A DNA stretch of 64,000 bases from Lota lota (taxonomy: Eukaryota > Chordata > Actinopteri > Gadiformes > Lotidae). The position numbers and the translations under genes are program-made. Under the pieces are notes generated by a model. That model saw only the letters and a program-made list of their open reading frames with translations, searched no databases and was not told the origin of the DNA. This document shows, piece after piece, positions 37,601-45,862 of the stretch. The stretch covers positions 62,001 to 126,000 of the forward strand of contig JACYXH010000840.1 in NCBI GenBank assembly GCA_026745465.1. The letters are read 5' to 3'. Numbering within the stretch: the first letter of the stretch is position 1; every line of letters begins with the position of its first letter.

Positions 37601-38252
37601 AAGTTTCAAGAAATCACTTCACCTCAGAATATCAATTCAAAACTGATTCAATAAATGGGGCAGTTCGAAAGACATTGAACCTTTTAACATTAAACCTATA
37701 AAATCTGCTATAAGTATTCTTATTATTCATACTATTCAAATCAACAGTCAAGAATAAACCGCCAGTTGAATAGCCCTGATTTATTGGCTGAATCCTCACC
37801 TTTTCTTAGAAGGTTGCTGATTTTCATCTTTAAACTTAACAGGTGGATCCATAGATTGGTCACTCTTCATGGAGACACAGCTGGGTCCAGGGGAGTCTGC
37901 TCTCTCCTGCTGGACTCTTCTAGAAAAACAAGAACCAGGATTTATGGATGTTTGATAGATGCTGTATTTGTATAATCTCTGATGAATCCTCACCTCCTCT
38001 TCATGGAGACACAGCTGGGTCCAGGGGAGTCTGCTCTCTCCTGCTGCTCTGGGCGTCAACACAACACACACACAGATTTTACTCAGACTAATGATGGAGT
38101 CATGATATATCACTGCTGAGCTCTGAGATGGACAACAGTCACAGACAGTGAGAGATCCTCTTCTTACCTCTTAGCTTTGCTCTGGCGGCCATGTTCCCCA
38201 GACAGAGTGGTTTTAGAGGTAGGACTCCCCCCCTCTCTCTCTCCTCATTCAT
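28140..38252 (-). CDS. NLRC3-like copy C: complete FISNA-NACHT-LRR-B30.2 gene
   Basis: Thirteen coding exons in transcript order: 38252-38168, 38048-37994, 37919-37800, 37295-37182, 35984-35871, 34769-34656, 34542-34473, 34292-34070, 32841-31056, 29946-29773, 29669-29496, 29318-29272, 28690-28140. They sum to 3627 nt, an open frame of about 1208 residues. Domain order: five or so N-terminal [13 protein letters not shown] blocks, a helical linker ([20 protein letters not shown], then [10 protein letters not shown]), FISNA, NACHT ([21 protein letters not shown]), two LRR exons and B30.2. It is a predicted cytosolic innate sensor and the best-preserved full-length copy. The start region is unusual: exon 1 is two bases longer than in A and D, and the exon-2 acceptor is moved to compensate. 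It is head to head with copy D. Confidence 0.85.
29272..29318 (-). CDS. 47-nt linker exon of copy C
   Basis: [15 protein letters not shown], acceptor CCCCAG, donor gtaagt. Same phases as in A and D. Confidence 0.88.
29496..29669 (-). CDS. Type-2 LRR exon of copy C
   Basis: 174 nt, [19 protein letters not shown] and then [20 protein letters not shown], followed by gtatgg. Confidence 0.93.
29773..29946 (-). CDS. Type-1 LRR exon of copy C
   Basis: 174 nt, [19 protein letters not shown] and then [20 protein letters not shown]. It is the only type-1 repeat in copy C, against four in copy A. Confidence 0.93.
29947..31055 (-). other. Intron between NACHT and LRR exons of copy C
   Basis: Contains a block (about 30290-30680) with GAGCGCG/GCGCGC words that also occurs in copy A (about 12050-12260, 14510-14588, 15889-16180) and copy D (about 50460-50640 and 51350-51560). 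It keeps the intact target site of the hAT element that split this block in copy A. The rest (30700-31055) is a degenerate repeat of TAGGTTCACTAATAACATGT type units also present after the NACHT exons of A and D. Confidence 0.65.
31056..32841 (-). CDS. FISNA-NACHT exon of copy C
   Basis: 1786 nt, open, phase 1 in and phase 2 out. It starts [19 protein letters not shown] where A and D have SA(A/V)[13 protein letters not shown]-loop [20 protein letters not shown], Walker [17 protein letters not shown] and [11 protein letters not shown] are intact. The exon-end donor is ctttgtaggt instead of ctctgtaggt, still coding Leu across the junction. Confidence 0.95.
33100..33930. repeat. Minisatellite, unit 43-47 bp, about 18 copies
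   Basis: The unit carries ACATATCTGGATCAAACCAT, TTAACCTGATA and CCCACAATAACCCT. It lies in the intron just upstream of the NACHT exon of copy C. Three copies remain in A (8970-9150) and one in D (47610-47660), so the array expanded or shrank independently in each gene. Confidence 0.9.
34070..34292 (-). CDS. Helical linker exon of copy C
   Basis: 223 nt, phase 0 to phase 1. It encodes [39 protein letters not shown] and [19 protein letters not shown]. This block before FISNA is usual in teleost NLRC3-like proteins. In copy D only its last residues survive and in copy A it is not found. Confidence 0.9.
34473..34542 (-). CDS. Short linker exon of copy C
   Basis: 70 nt, phase 2 to 0, [20 protein letters not shown] then LIK, followed by donor gtgtgt. 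It matches the first part of the 47361-47482 exon of copy D. Confidence 0.85.
34656..37919 (-). CDS. Multiplied N-terminal block exons of copy C
   Basis: Four phase 2-2 exons at 37919-37800, 37295-37182, 35984-35871 and 34769-34656 encode the block [19 protein letters not shown] followed by P-x-(N/K)FKDG-type residues. The first three end in QPSKKR; the last ends GCPSREER. The two middle exons use the acceptor AAAG/G, three bases inside the usual TAG site, which has been lost. They lie in a tandem duplication of about 1311 bp (offset between 35837 and 37148). Confidence 0.85.
34790..37750. repeat. Tandem duplication of a 1.2-1.3-kb exon-intron unit
   Basis: The segment around 35837-36440 recurs at 37148-37750 almost unchanged, an offset of 1311 bp, and 35180-35800 recurs at 36503-37100 with small differences. 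A more diverged unit covers 34790-35170. Each unit carries one N-terminal block exon. Confidence 0.9.
38168..38252 (-). CDS. First coding exon of copy C, length changed by 2 nt
   Basis: Starts at the same ATG as in A and D (MNEERE) but is 85 nt instead of 83 because of two extra bases in the purine run, so the following residues are [18 protein letters not shown] rather than the family's [14 protein letters not shown]. It ends in phase 1. The next exon starts at an acceptor five bases further in, which restores the family frame from the EQQERADS block on. Confidence 0.7.
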
Positions 38253-39338
38253 AGTAGACTGGTGACCTGGACACAAACACAACTAATTTATCACTTCAAT
38301 GGCCTTTTTAACTTGAGACAACACATCTCTTTGAAAGAAGATCATTGTAACTACACAACACTAAACCGTTATTGACGTCATAAAACCATCAACATTAACC
38401 CCACAACATAACCACACTGACCTCACTGCAGTACAGATGTGTACAGCAGATGAGAAGATTAAACACCTTGGAGACTGTAACTGTGCTTAAACTAATACAA
38501 TTTACTTAAATAAAAACTCATCATAGTACAATTAAAAGTAAAGAATTATTTAATCATTTTTCAACTGGAACAAAATCTGAATTCTGTCACTTTACTGAAC
38601 CACAGATTCCATATAAATCAACTGGTGAAGCTCAATACATCTATATGGTATCCTCTTATTATCGTGATATAATAGTTTATTTCAGCATTACGAGGAGATA
38701 ATTTTATAATGGATGTCAATGGGGATAAAATGCTGACTTCAACCATTCCAAAGGCGAACAACGCAGAGTTGTACATGGTGGTACACGTTTAGAAACCGGG
38801 CGTAAGCAGGTCTGCAAAAAGTGAAGGACCTCTTTGGCGGCAGGGAGCGCCATACCGCGCTATCAAACAAAAAGGATCAGCCCCATTATTCAACCAATCA
38901 CAAGTCCGCTTCAAAGCGGCGCAGGGACTTGAAACTTGGCTCGCTAGCACTTTAGCCTCGCTAGCATTAGCATGTCAGCACACGGAATATTGCGCACACA
39001 ATGAGTTGGCTCATGCAACCACACGCATTTTCTAGTGTGAAAATGTCTAGTTTTACTTGTGATTTAAATAGAAGGACATTCAGAGGATTTCTGTCACGTC
39101 CTTCTTTTCATTTTGAGTAGCATCAAGACAAATAAATCACTTGAATATTGAACGCAATGCTCAATTTACCACTCGGGTTAGAAAAGCACAACAGTGAAAC
39201 ATTAACTAACGTTGTATTTCTCTAAAGTAAACTGTCTTTAGTTGATAAGCGTTACACGGACATTATTCCCAAGATGAGATCATTATTATATACCAGTAAC
39301 ATAAAGACAATATAAACTGTCGTAAACTGTAGGCTTAC

Positions 39339-39700
39339 CTTATCTGTTCCGTGATTAAAATGTGTTGTGCCCCATACGGTATAAACTTATAAAAGTGTAA
39401 ATGCAAGGGAAGAAATTAAAAGAAGGTCGAAGTGTTCCTAAAATAAGTAAATCAGGGAAAAGGGATTAAAAGTGGATTTAGAGAAAGATTGATCACCAAC
39501 GCTCCACACTGCGAAAGAATCAAGTTCAGATGAGGAAGTAGACTTGAACCATAACGTAAAATACTGTGAAGCACCAGCAGGAACCGCCCCCTCTGTGATA
39601 GCCAATCACAGCCTCTATTCCCTCACAGGAACCCTCCCCTCTCTGTGAGAGCCAATGGGGGCTGCGGTATGTGGTTGTCGGGTATGTCGGAACACCGCGT
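39339..39700 (-). promoter_or_regulatory. Promoter and leader exon region of copy C
   Basis: Reads, on the minus strand, like 44580-44923 ahead of copy D: GGCTTTCCTTGAAAA-like words, two ATTGGCT (inverted CCAAT) boxes around GAGGCTGTGATTGGCT, then the leader block ending ACAGATAAG before a gtaagc donor at 39338. I do not see a clear TATA box. Transcription start not determined. Confidence 0.5.
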
Positions 39701-39911
39701 CTTTTCAAGGAAAGCAAAGGGTCCTAGCCTTCAGAAAAGCGCGCACACACGCGCTGTGAGCTGGAGTCCGCGCTGTGAGCTGGAGTCCGCGCTGTTGTCG
39801 TTCACGCCTGCACCACAGGGCAAAGACGAGCTGAGGGAGTGATATTTCATTACATAACTCAACAATATACAAACATCTTGGGTTGGGTCATGAATGCTGG
39901 CTAAATTGAAG

Positions 39912-40530
39912 AGGAAGAGTATGAGCAACAGATTAGGGAGTTATTGGAGAGGGAGAATGAGAGGGTTGAGGAGGAGACAGAGAATGATAGGGTTGACCAT
40001 AGTATTGGGGAGAGATGGGAGATGATGAAGAATATAATGAAATCAATTAGTATTAAGTATAGTAAGAAAAGGAAAGAAAGGATGTTGAAGGAAGAGAAGG
40101 ACTTGAGGGAAAGATTGAGGGTTGAGTTAGGTAGGGCAGAGGATGAAGAGGGATACAGTATGGAGAATTACATAGAGGTAAAGATGGAGTTGGAGAGATT
40201 CGAGAGGGAGAAATGTAGAGGGGCTATTTTGAGGAGTAAGTTCAAATATGCGTTGGAGGGGGAGAAATACACAGGGTACTTCTTAGGGCTGGAGAAAAGG
40301 AAACAGAGTAGAACGTATATACATGAAATAAATAACAGGGAGGGGGTGGTAACAGAGGACTACGTGGAGATATTGGAGAGGGTGCAGGAGTTCAATGAAG
40401 AGTTGTATACGGGGGGGGGGGTGGATGAAGGTAGTATAGAGGAGGTGCTGGCAGGTGTATGTGAGTTGAGTGAGGCTGATATGAGATGGTGTGATAGGGA
40501 AATCGATGAGAAGACTGGGTGGATGGCTGC
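39912..40530 (+). mobile_element. LINE ORF2 fragment (L1/Tx1-like)
   Basis: An open stretch on the plus strand encodes a charged, helical segment followed by RSKFKYALEGEKYTGYFLGL, EKRKQSRTYIHEI and VQEFNEELYTG. This matches the region between endonuclease and reverse transcriptase in L1-type LINEs (the GEK-x-T-x-YF-x-LEK motif). Neither catalytic domain is present. It is cut off at a GT microsatellite near 40556. Confidence 0.65.
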
Positions 40531-40553
40531 AGGGTCTTTTGGGTGTGGCGTTG

Positions 40554-40555
<2 letters not shown>

Positions 40556-40592
<37 letters not shown>
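40556..40592. repeat. GT microsatellite
   Basis: (GT)n that ends the LINE-like open stretch. Confidence 0.95.
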
Positions 40593-40595
<3 letters not shown>

Positions 40596-40796
40596 TGCTC
40601 GGTCCGTGGGTGCTGGGGGCTCGGTGTCCCCTCCCCCACTGGGTGGATGGTCGTGCAGGCGCTGCCGCGTCCCTTGGTCCCGGGCCCGGGTTGGTAGTAG
40701 CGGATGCGTTGCTACAGGGCGGTGCATCTGCTGCTGCTGGCAGGGGATCGGGGGTAGGGGCGCGGGGGGGTTCGTGCGGTTATTTGTTCGGCGGTG

Positions 40797-40945
40797 CGGG
40801 GGGGGGGGGGGGGGGGGGGGGAGCGGGAGTCCGGCCTCCGCTGGTCGGGTACATGTTGTTGTCGCACTCGGGGGGCCCTGTGGTCATTCGCTCCGGTCGT
40901 GGGGCGGGGCCTCCCTGTGGCGGGGGGGGGGGGGGGGGGGGGGGG
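40797..40945. repeat. Two long G runs
   Basis: Runs of 20 or more G at about 40798-40820 and 40922-40945 on the plus strand. Such tracts favour G-quadruplexes and are prone to sequencing error. Confidence 0.9.
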
Positions 40946-40956
40946 CACCCAGCACC

Positions 40957-41535
40957 ACCACTGCTGCTCCACCTGCCAGCACCACCTGCCAGCACCAGCA
41001 CCCAGCACCCACCTGCCAGCACCCAGCCAACACCACTGCTGCTCCACCTGCCAGCACTACTGCTCCTCCACCTGCCAGCACCACTGCTCCTCCACCTGCC
41101 AGTACTACTGCTCCTCCACCTGCCAGCACTACTGCTCCTCCACCTGCCAGCACCACTGCTCCTCCACCTGCCAGTACTACTGCTCCTCCACCTGCCAGCA
41201 CTACTGCTCCTCCACCTGCCAGCACTACTGCTCCTCCACCTGCCAACACTACTGCTCCTCCACCTGCCAGCACCACTGCTCCTCCACCTGCCAGCACTAC
41301 TGCTCCTCCACCTGCCAGCACTACTGCTCCTCCACCTGCCAGCACCACTGCTCCTCCACCTGCCAGCACCACTGCTCCTCCACCTGCCAGTACTACTGCT
41401 CCTCCACCTGCCAGCACTACTGCTCCTCCACCTGCCAGCACTACTGCTCCTCCACCTGCCAACACTACTGCTCCTCCACCTGCCAGCACCACTGCTCCTC
41501 CACCTGCCAACACCACTGCTCCTCCACCTGCCAAC
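40957..41535. repeat. 24-bp minisatellite, about 21 copies plus irregular start
   Basis: The unit combines ACTGCTCCTCCACCTGCCAG with CACT; variants change CAGCAC to CAGTAC or CAACAC. The 24-bp period keeps all frames open, so long open frames here (Ala/Thr/Pro-rich on the plus strand) are explained by the repeat alone. I do not call a gene. Confidence 0.95.
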
Positions 41536-41555
41536 ACATATGTATTCCATATGAT

Positions 41556-41559
<4 letters not shown>

Positions 41560-41600
<41 letters not shown>
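41560..41600. repeat. TA microsatellite
   Basis: (TA)n next to the end of the 24-bp array. Confidence 0.95.
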
Positions 41601-41604
<4 letters not shown>

Positions 41605-41764
41605 TCATATATATATAATATTCATATAATTTTTTTTGTATCATTCATTTTAGAATATGGCAGAAAAAAGGGTGTATTAGTTTTTATAATACAACTGGCT
41701 TATTTTAAACATACGTTATGTTTTCAATCTCTCCATGGTCCTCTCAGCACTCCTGACCCGCGGC

Positions 41765-42160
41765 ATCACTGCTCCACAACGCAGCACCCTGCAGCACCCC
41801 GCAGCACCCAGTAGCACCCCGCAGCACCCAAAAGCACCCTGCAGCAGCCTGCAGCACTATGCAGCACCCTGCAGCACCCCGCAGCACCCAGTAGCACCCT
41901 GCAGCACCCAGTAGCACCCTGCAGCATCCTGCAGCACCCTGCAGTATCCTGCAGCACCCCTCAGCACCCCGCAGCACCCTGCAGCACCCTGCAGCACCCT
42001 GCAGCACTCTGCAGCACTCTGCAGCACCCTGCAGCACCCAGTAGCACCATGCAGCACCCTGCAGCATCCTGCAGCACCCAGTAGCACCCAGCAGCGCCCT
42101 GCAGCACCCAGCAGCACCCTGCAGCACCCAGCAGCACTCTGCAGCACCCTGCAGCACCCA
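41765..42160. repeat. 10-bp minisatellite (GCAGCACCCT type), about 40 copies
   Basis: Decamer units GCAGCACCCT with variants AGTAGCACCC and GCAGCACTCT. It directly precedes the palindrome at 42171-42326, whose loop carries the same decamer in the opposite orientation. Confidence 0.95.
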
Positions 42161-42170
42161 GTATAGTGTG

Positions 42171-42326
42171 TATTATATAAGTATTCGTGTTGGTTTGTGT
42201 TAGTATCCTACGGCACTGGGTGCTGCAGGGTGCTGCAGGGTGCTGCAGGGTGCTGCAGGGTGCTGCAGCACCCTCGGCCAGTGCTGTAGGATACTAACAC
42301 AAACCAACACGAATACTTATATAATA
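42171..42326. repeat. Near-perfect palindrome with 49-bp arms
   Basis: Arms at 42171-42219 and 42278-42326 are reverse complements with one mismatch in 49 bases. They begin TATTATATAAGTATTCGTGT. The 58-base loop consists of GGTGCTGCAG repeats. A MITE-like element whose interior decamer has expanded is the simplest reading. Confidence 0.9.
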
Positions 42327-42965
42327 CAGATAGAATGGTTTGAACATCTAAAATATGCACTTTTAATCCATATCAATAGCGATGTAAAATAGCTCTTGTC
42401 TTTATTGTTGTGAAACACTTTCTTATAAATGATGTTATACGTAGGTGATAATCCTCATTTCACTACCTCCATCCACCACTGTACAGTCACACAATGTTAT
42501 ATTTCATATAAGAGGCATTTTTCTCTAATTCCACAACATTAGATGAAAAGGCATTAAGAGAACGGAATTTACTATTAATAACTGTTTGTGGTTAACATGT
42601 TGCTAAGTTGATCCAGTATCCTAACGTTAGCCTAATCTGTTACCTGTTAACGTTCCCTAAATTTACTCTTTAGTGGGGATAATCCACGTACATGATTTAA
42701 TGTACATGTATATTTGATTCAGATGTGCTGATAATACACAACCGGATTATTTAAACGTCTTACCGATAAAAGTGCATCACAAAGGGTCTATTGTGCTGCA
42801 ACCTCAATGCGTTGCTATTGAGAGCTACTAACTTCCGGGAACTACTGACAGGCTCCACGATCCGCCATTGCTGTAAAATGATGGTCCATTGGAGCGGACG
42901 GAGATGTCGCGACTCTCTCTCTAAATGGCTCTGGTCTGATCTAATGCAATCGGTCTGGACACCAA
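42327..42965. other. Unassigned spacer
   Basis: AT-rich. I see no supported exon, transposon ends or RNA gene. Confidence 0.4.
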
Positions 42966-42985
42966 TGATTATAATTAAATATGTA

Positions 42986-42986
<1 letters not shown>

Positions 42987-43030
<44 letters not shown>

Positions 43031-43036
43031 TGTGTC
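42987..43036. repeat. GT microsatellite
   Basis: (GT)n immediately before the possible exon at 43039. Confidence 0.95.
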
Positions 43037-43038
43037 TA

Positions 43039-43613
43039 GACTCAGTGCTGGCATCGGGGCCTGACCTGGACCCAGGAGGCCTGGGCTTGGAGAGCCTGGA
43101 GGAGGAGGAGGAGGAGGAGGAGGAGGAGGAGGAGGAGGAGGAGGAGGAGGAGCCCCGCATCTTTGCCCGGCTGGAGGCGGGGCATCGTTTGCTCTGGATT
43201 ACTCCCAGAGATCTACTCCCCCCCCCCCCCCCCCCAGCCTTAGGTACACACACAAACACCTGCACACAGACACACAACCCAACACGCACACACACACACA
43301 CTCACCCACACACACCCACGCACACAGACACACACATCAACACGCGCACGCCAACACACACACACGAACACAAAAGGAGATGCAAACAAAGGCACACCAT
43401 AGCACAATTCCACACACACACCAAGGCTGAGGAGGATCTAAGCCCAGCGACTGAACTAAAAACAGGCCTGCACTGAATTCACATTCAAGTCCCGGTTCTC
43501 CCCATGAACACGTTTGAGCCTCATCTACGGCGTCTTGTGTCCTACAGCTCGCAGAACCCCCCGACGACAGGGATAACTTGAAGAGGACCAGAGAGACGGA
43601 AACTCCAGAGAAG
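43039..43613 (+). CDS. Possible orphan exons of an unrecognised gene
   Basis: After an acceptor-like tgtctag (ending 43038) comes a GC-rich open stretch with LASGPDLDPGGLGLESL, a run of about 18 Glu from (GAG)n, then EPRIFARLEAGHRLLWITPR and a Pro run, without a clear donor. A second candidate, 43548-43613, is 66 nt in phase 0 between tcctacag and gtgtgt and encodes LAEPPDDRDNLKRTRETETP then EK. The base composition differs from the neighbours. I do not recognise the protein; repeat runs make chance open frames possible. Confidence 0.3.
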
Positions 43614-44263
43614 GTGTGTATATGTCTTTGATATTCCAAGGATGTGGTAGAGTGATAATAGATAGGGTCATTCAGTCACTGTGGTGAAAGGATGAACACG
43701 GTTTAACAAACCTACCTTGAATGAACCTTTCATTATGTCTTGTGCTCATTTAGTGGAGTTGCGTTCGCGTTGGGTCTCTATCTTCTGTTCACCTGCTTGT
43801 TGTGTGTGTGTGTATGTGTGTGTGTGTGTATCATCAATTTAATTTGTAAAAAAGTTCTCCACGTGCAGAGCTCGAAAAAACGCGTCCTCACATGTCGCTG
43901 ATCCTCTTGATGCCCACCATACAGTTATTAACAATACAGTAAATATATCAAATCAATTCAGCATTTTCTAGGTTACCTTATTTTAATTCAGTACAGTACA
44001 GCAAAGTGTGTGAACTTTTTTAACTTTGAGTGTTGTTGTTATTGTGTGTGTTCTGTATTGTCTGCCATTGATGTGTGGCTGCACTCAACCCATGTTCCAC
44101 CAGGAAAGAAAAAAAGTATATATATAAATATATACTTTTTTATTTTTTAGGAATACACATCATTTTTCAAACCGATGTTCTATGTGCTTCTTACTCTGGT
44201 CTTTCCACCCTTACAAATGCACTAGAATGCAGAATTCCACCAGGAAAGAAAAAAAGTGTTGCC
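43614..44263. other. Spacer with a short direct repeat
   Basis: The 20-odd bases around CCACCAGGAAAGAAAAAAAG occur at about 44097-44117 and again at 44236-44256. Nothing coding is supported. Confidence 0.4.
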
Positions 44264-44398
44264 GACGGAGAATCCTTCTCAGCAGCTCGAGTAGGTGTGT
44301 GCGTAATCCCTGCCCGTTTCTATTGGTCCGCAGTTAGGGCTCCGCAGTAAAGCATATAAAAGCACGGAGCCAAAGACACACTCAGCGGACCAAGGCAC
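44264..44398 (+). promoter_or_regulatory. TATA-box module, left copy of a 135-bp inverted pair
   Basis: Contains ATTGG (inverted CCAAT) at about 44322 and a TATAAAA box at 44355-44361, with GACACACTCAGC about 25-35 bases later where a transcript could start. The reverse complement recurs at 56622-56756 with three differences in 135 bases. The two copies flank NLR copy D. Either a promoter (possibly of a retroelement LTR) or part of a larger duplicated unit. Confidence 0.55.
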
Positions 44399-44579
44399 AA
44401 GCCGATAAGGCGAAGCCTAGATTAAATAGAACAGATGTGTTTATTGCCGCTACGCTCGCTGCAGGAACGCGCCCCAGCGTGCACGCGCACAGTGCACACA
44501 CGAGCAGCAGAGCTATGAGAGCAGCAGACAGCGGATTCAGTCAGAGTAGGAAGTAGAGGCGCAAGCAGCACTGCGTGTG

Positions 44580-44923
44580 TGATGGCTTTCCTTGAAAACA
44601 CGTGACAGTTGACGACAGCCACAAACGGGCAAGCCCCCGATTGGCTAGCACAGAAAGGAGGCGGTTCCTGTCAGTTATCAGAGGCTGTGATTGGCTGTCT
44701 GTACTTCCCACTGCGCCATTGTCCTGTCTCTTCCTCTTTTAAATTTAGGTCTTTCTCAGCGAGGAGCCCTTAACACAGTCTTTCTCTAGATCGTCTTTTA
44801 ATCACTTTTACCTGATTTACTTGGTTTAGGAACACTTTAACCTCCTGTTCTTCCCTTGCGTTTATACTTTTATAAATGTATGCCGTATGGGGCAGAACAC
44901 ATTTTAATCACGGAACATATAAG
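44580..44923 (+). promoter_or_regulatory. Promoter and leader exon region of copy D
   Basis: Related to 39339-39700 read on the other strand. Carries GATTGGCT and GTGATTGGCT (inverted CCAAT boxes) and a leader block ending CGGAACATATAAG before gtaggc at 44924. The intron then runs to the acceptor tttgtgtccag at about 45848. Confidence 0.5.
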
Positions 44924-45862
44924 GTAGGCCTAGTTTACTACCGTTTATATTGTCTTTAGGTTATTGGTATATTATAATGATTTAATCTTGGGAAACGGTT
45001 CCGTGTAACTCTTATCAATTACATTTTCCAGACTCATTTTACTATAGAGAAATACAACGTTAGTTTGATGTTATATTGTTCTTTTCTGACCCGTGTGGTA
45101 AATTGAATATTGCATTTGATATGAAGTGATTCGTTTGTCTTGATGCTACTCAAAATGAAAAGAAGGACGTGACAGAAATCCTCTGAATGTCCTTATATTT
45201 AAAACACAAGTTAAATATTTGTGCTTCGCGCAGACGACTGGGAATGGGCCCGTTTATAAATCCTCCTAGTGACGTGTTGCTGGACTGTACCACTTTCACA
45301 GGGGGAGGGGGGCGGGGTTCAGGCAGGTAAAGACTCGGTTCCTGTGGTTTGAACCACAGCTGGAGCCATAGAGGGAGAGAAAGAGACTCGTTGGCCAGTG
45401 CCTCCTCGTAATGCTGAAATAAACTATTATATCACGATAATAAGAGGATACCATATCGATGTATTGAGCTTCACCAGTTGATTTATATGGAATCTGTGGT
45501 TCAGTAAAGTGACAGAATTCAGACTTTGTTCCAGTGGAAAAATGATTCAAACATTCTTTACTTTTAATTGGACAGATTTTGTTTCAAGTCAATTGTATTT
45601 TATTTTCGTATTGTAGTTTAAGTACAGCTACAGTCGCCAAGGTGTTTAAAATTCTCATTGCTATAAACATCTGTACTGTAGTGAGGTCAGTGTGGTTATG
45701 TTGTGGGGTTCAAATTGATGGTTTTATGGCGTCTAAAACGGTTTAGTGTGACAATGATCTACTCTTTCAAGGAGTCATTTCAGTGTTGTCTCAACATCTA
45801 AAGTTAAAAAGGTAAATGAAGTAATCAAAGAGTTGTGTTTGTGTCCAGGTCTCCAGTCTACT

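Noticed and set aside
40519-41814. Very long open frames with Ala/Thr/Pro, Leu or Arg/Ser repeats on both strands
   Set aside because: They are produced by the 24-bp minisatellite (a multiple of three, without stops in any frame) and by the neighbouring G runs. No start context, splice structure or conserved domain supports a mucin-like gene.
41744-42157. Cys/Gly-rich open frames on the minus strand
   Set aside because: They come from the decamer array GCAGCACCCT; several frames are open at the same time.
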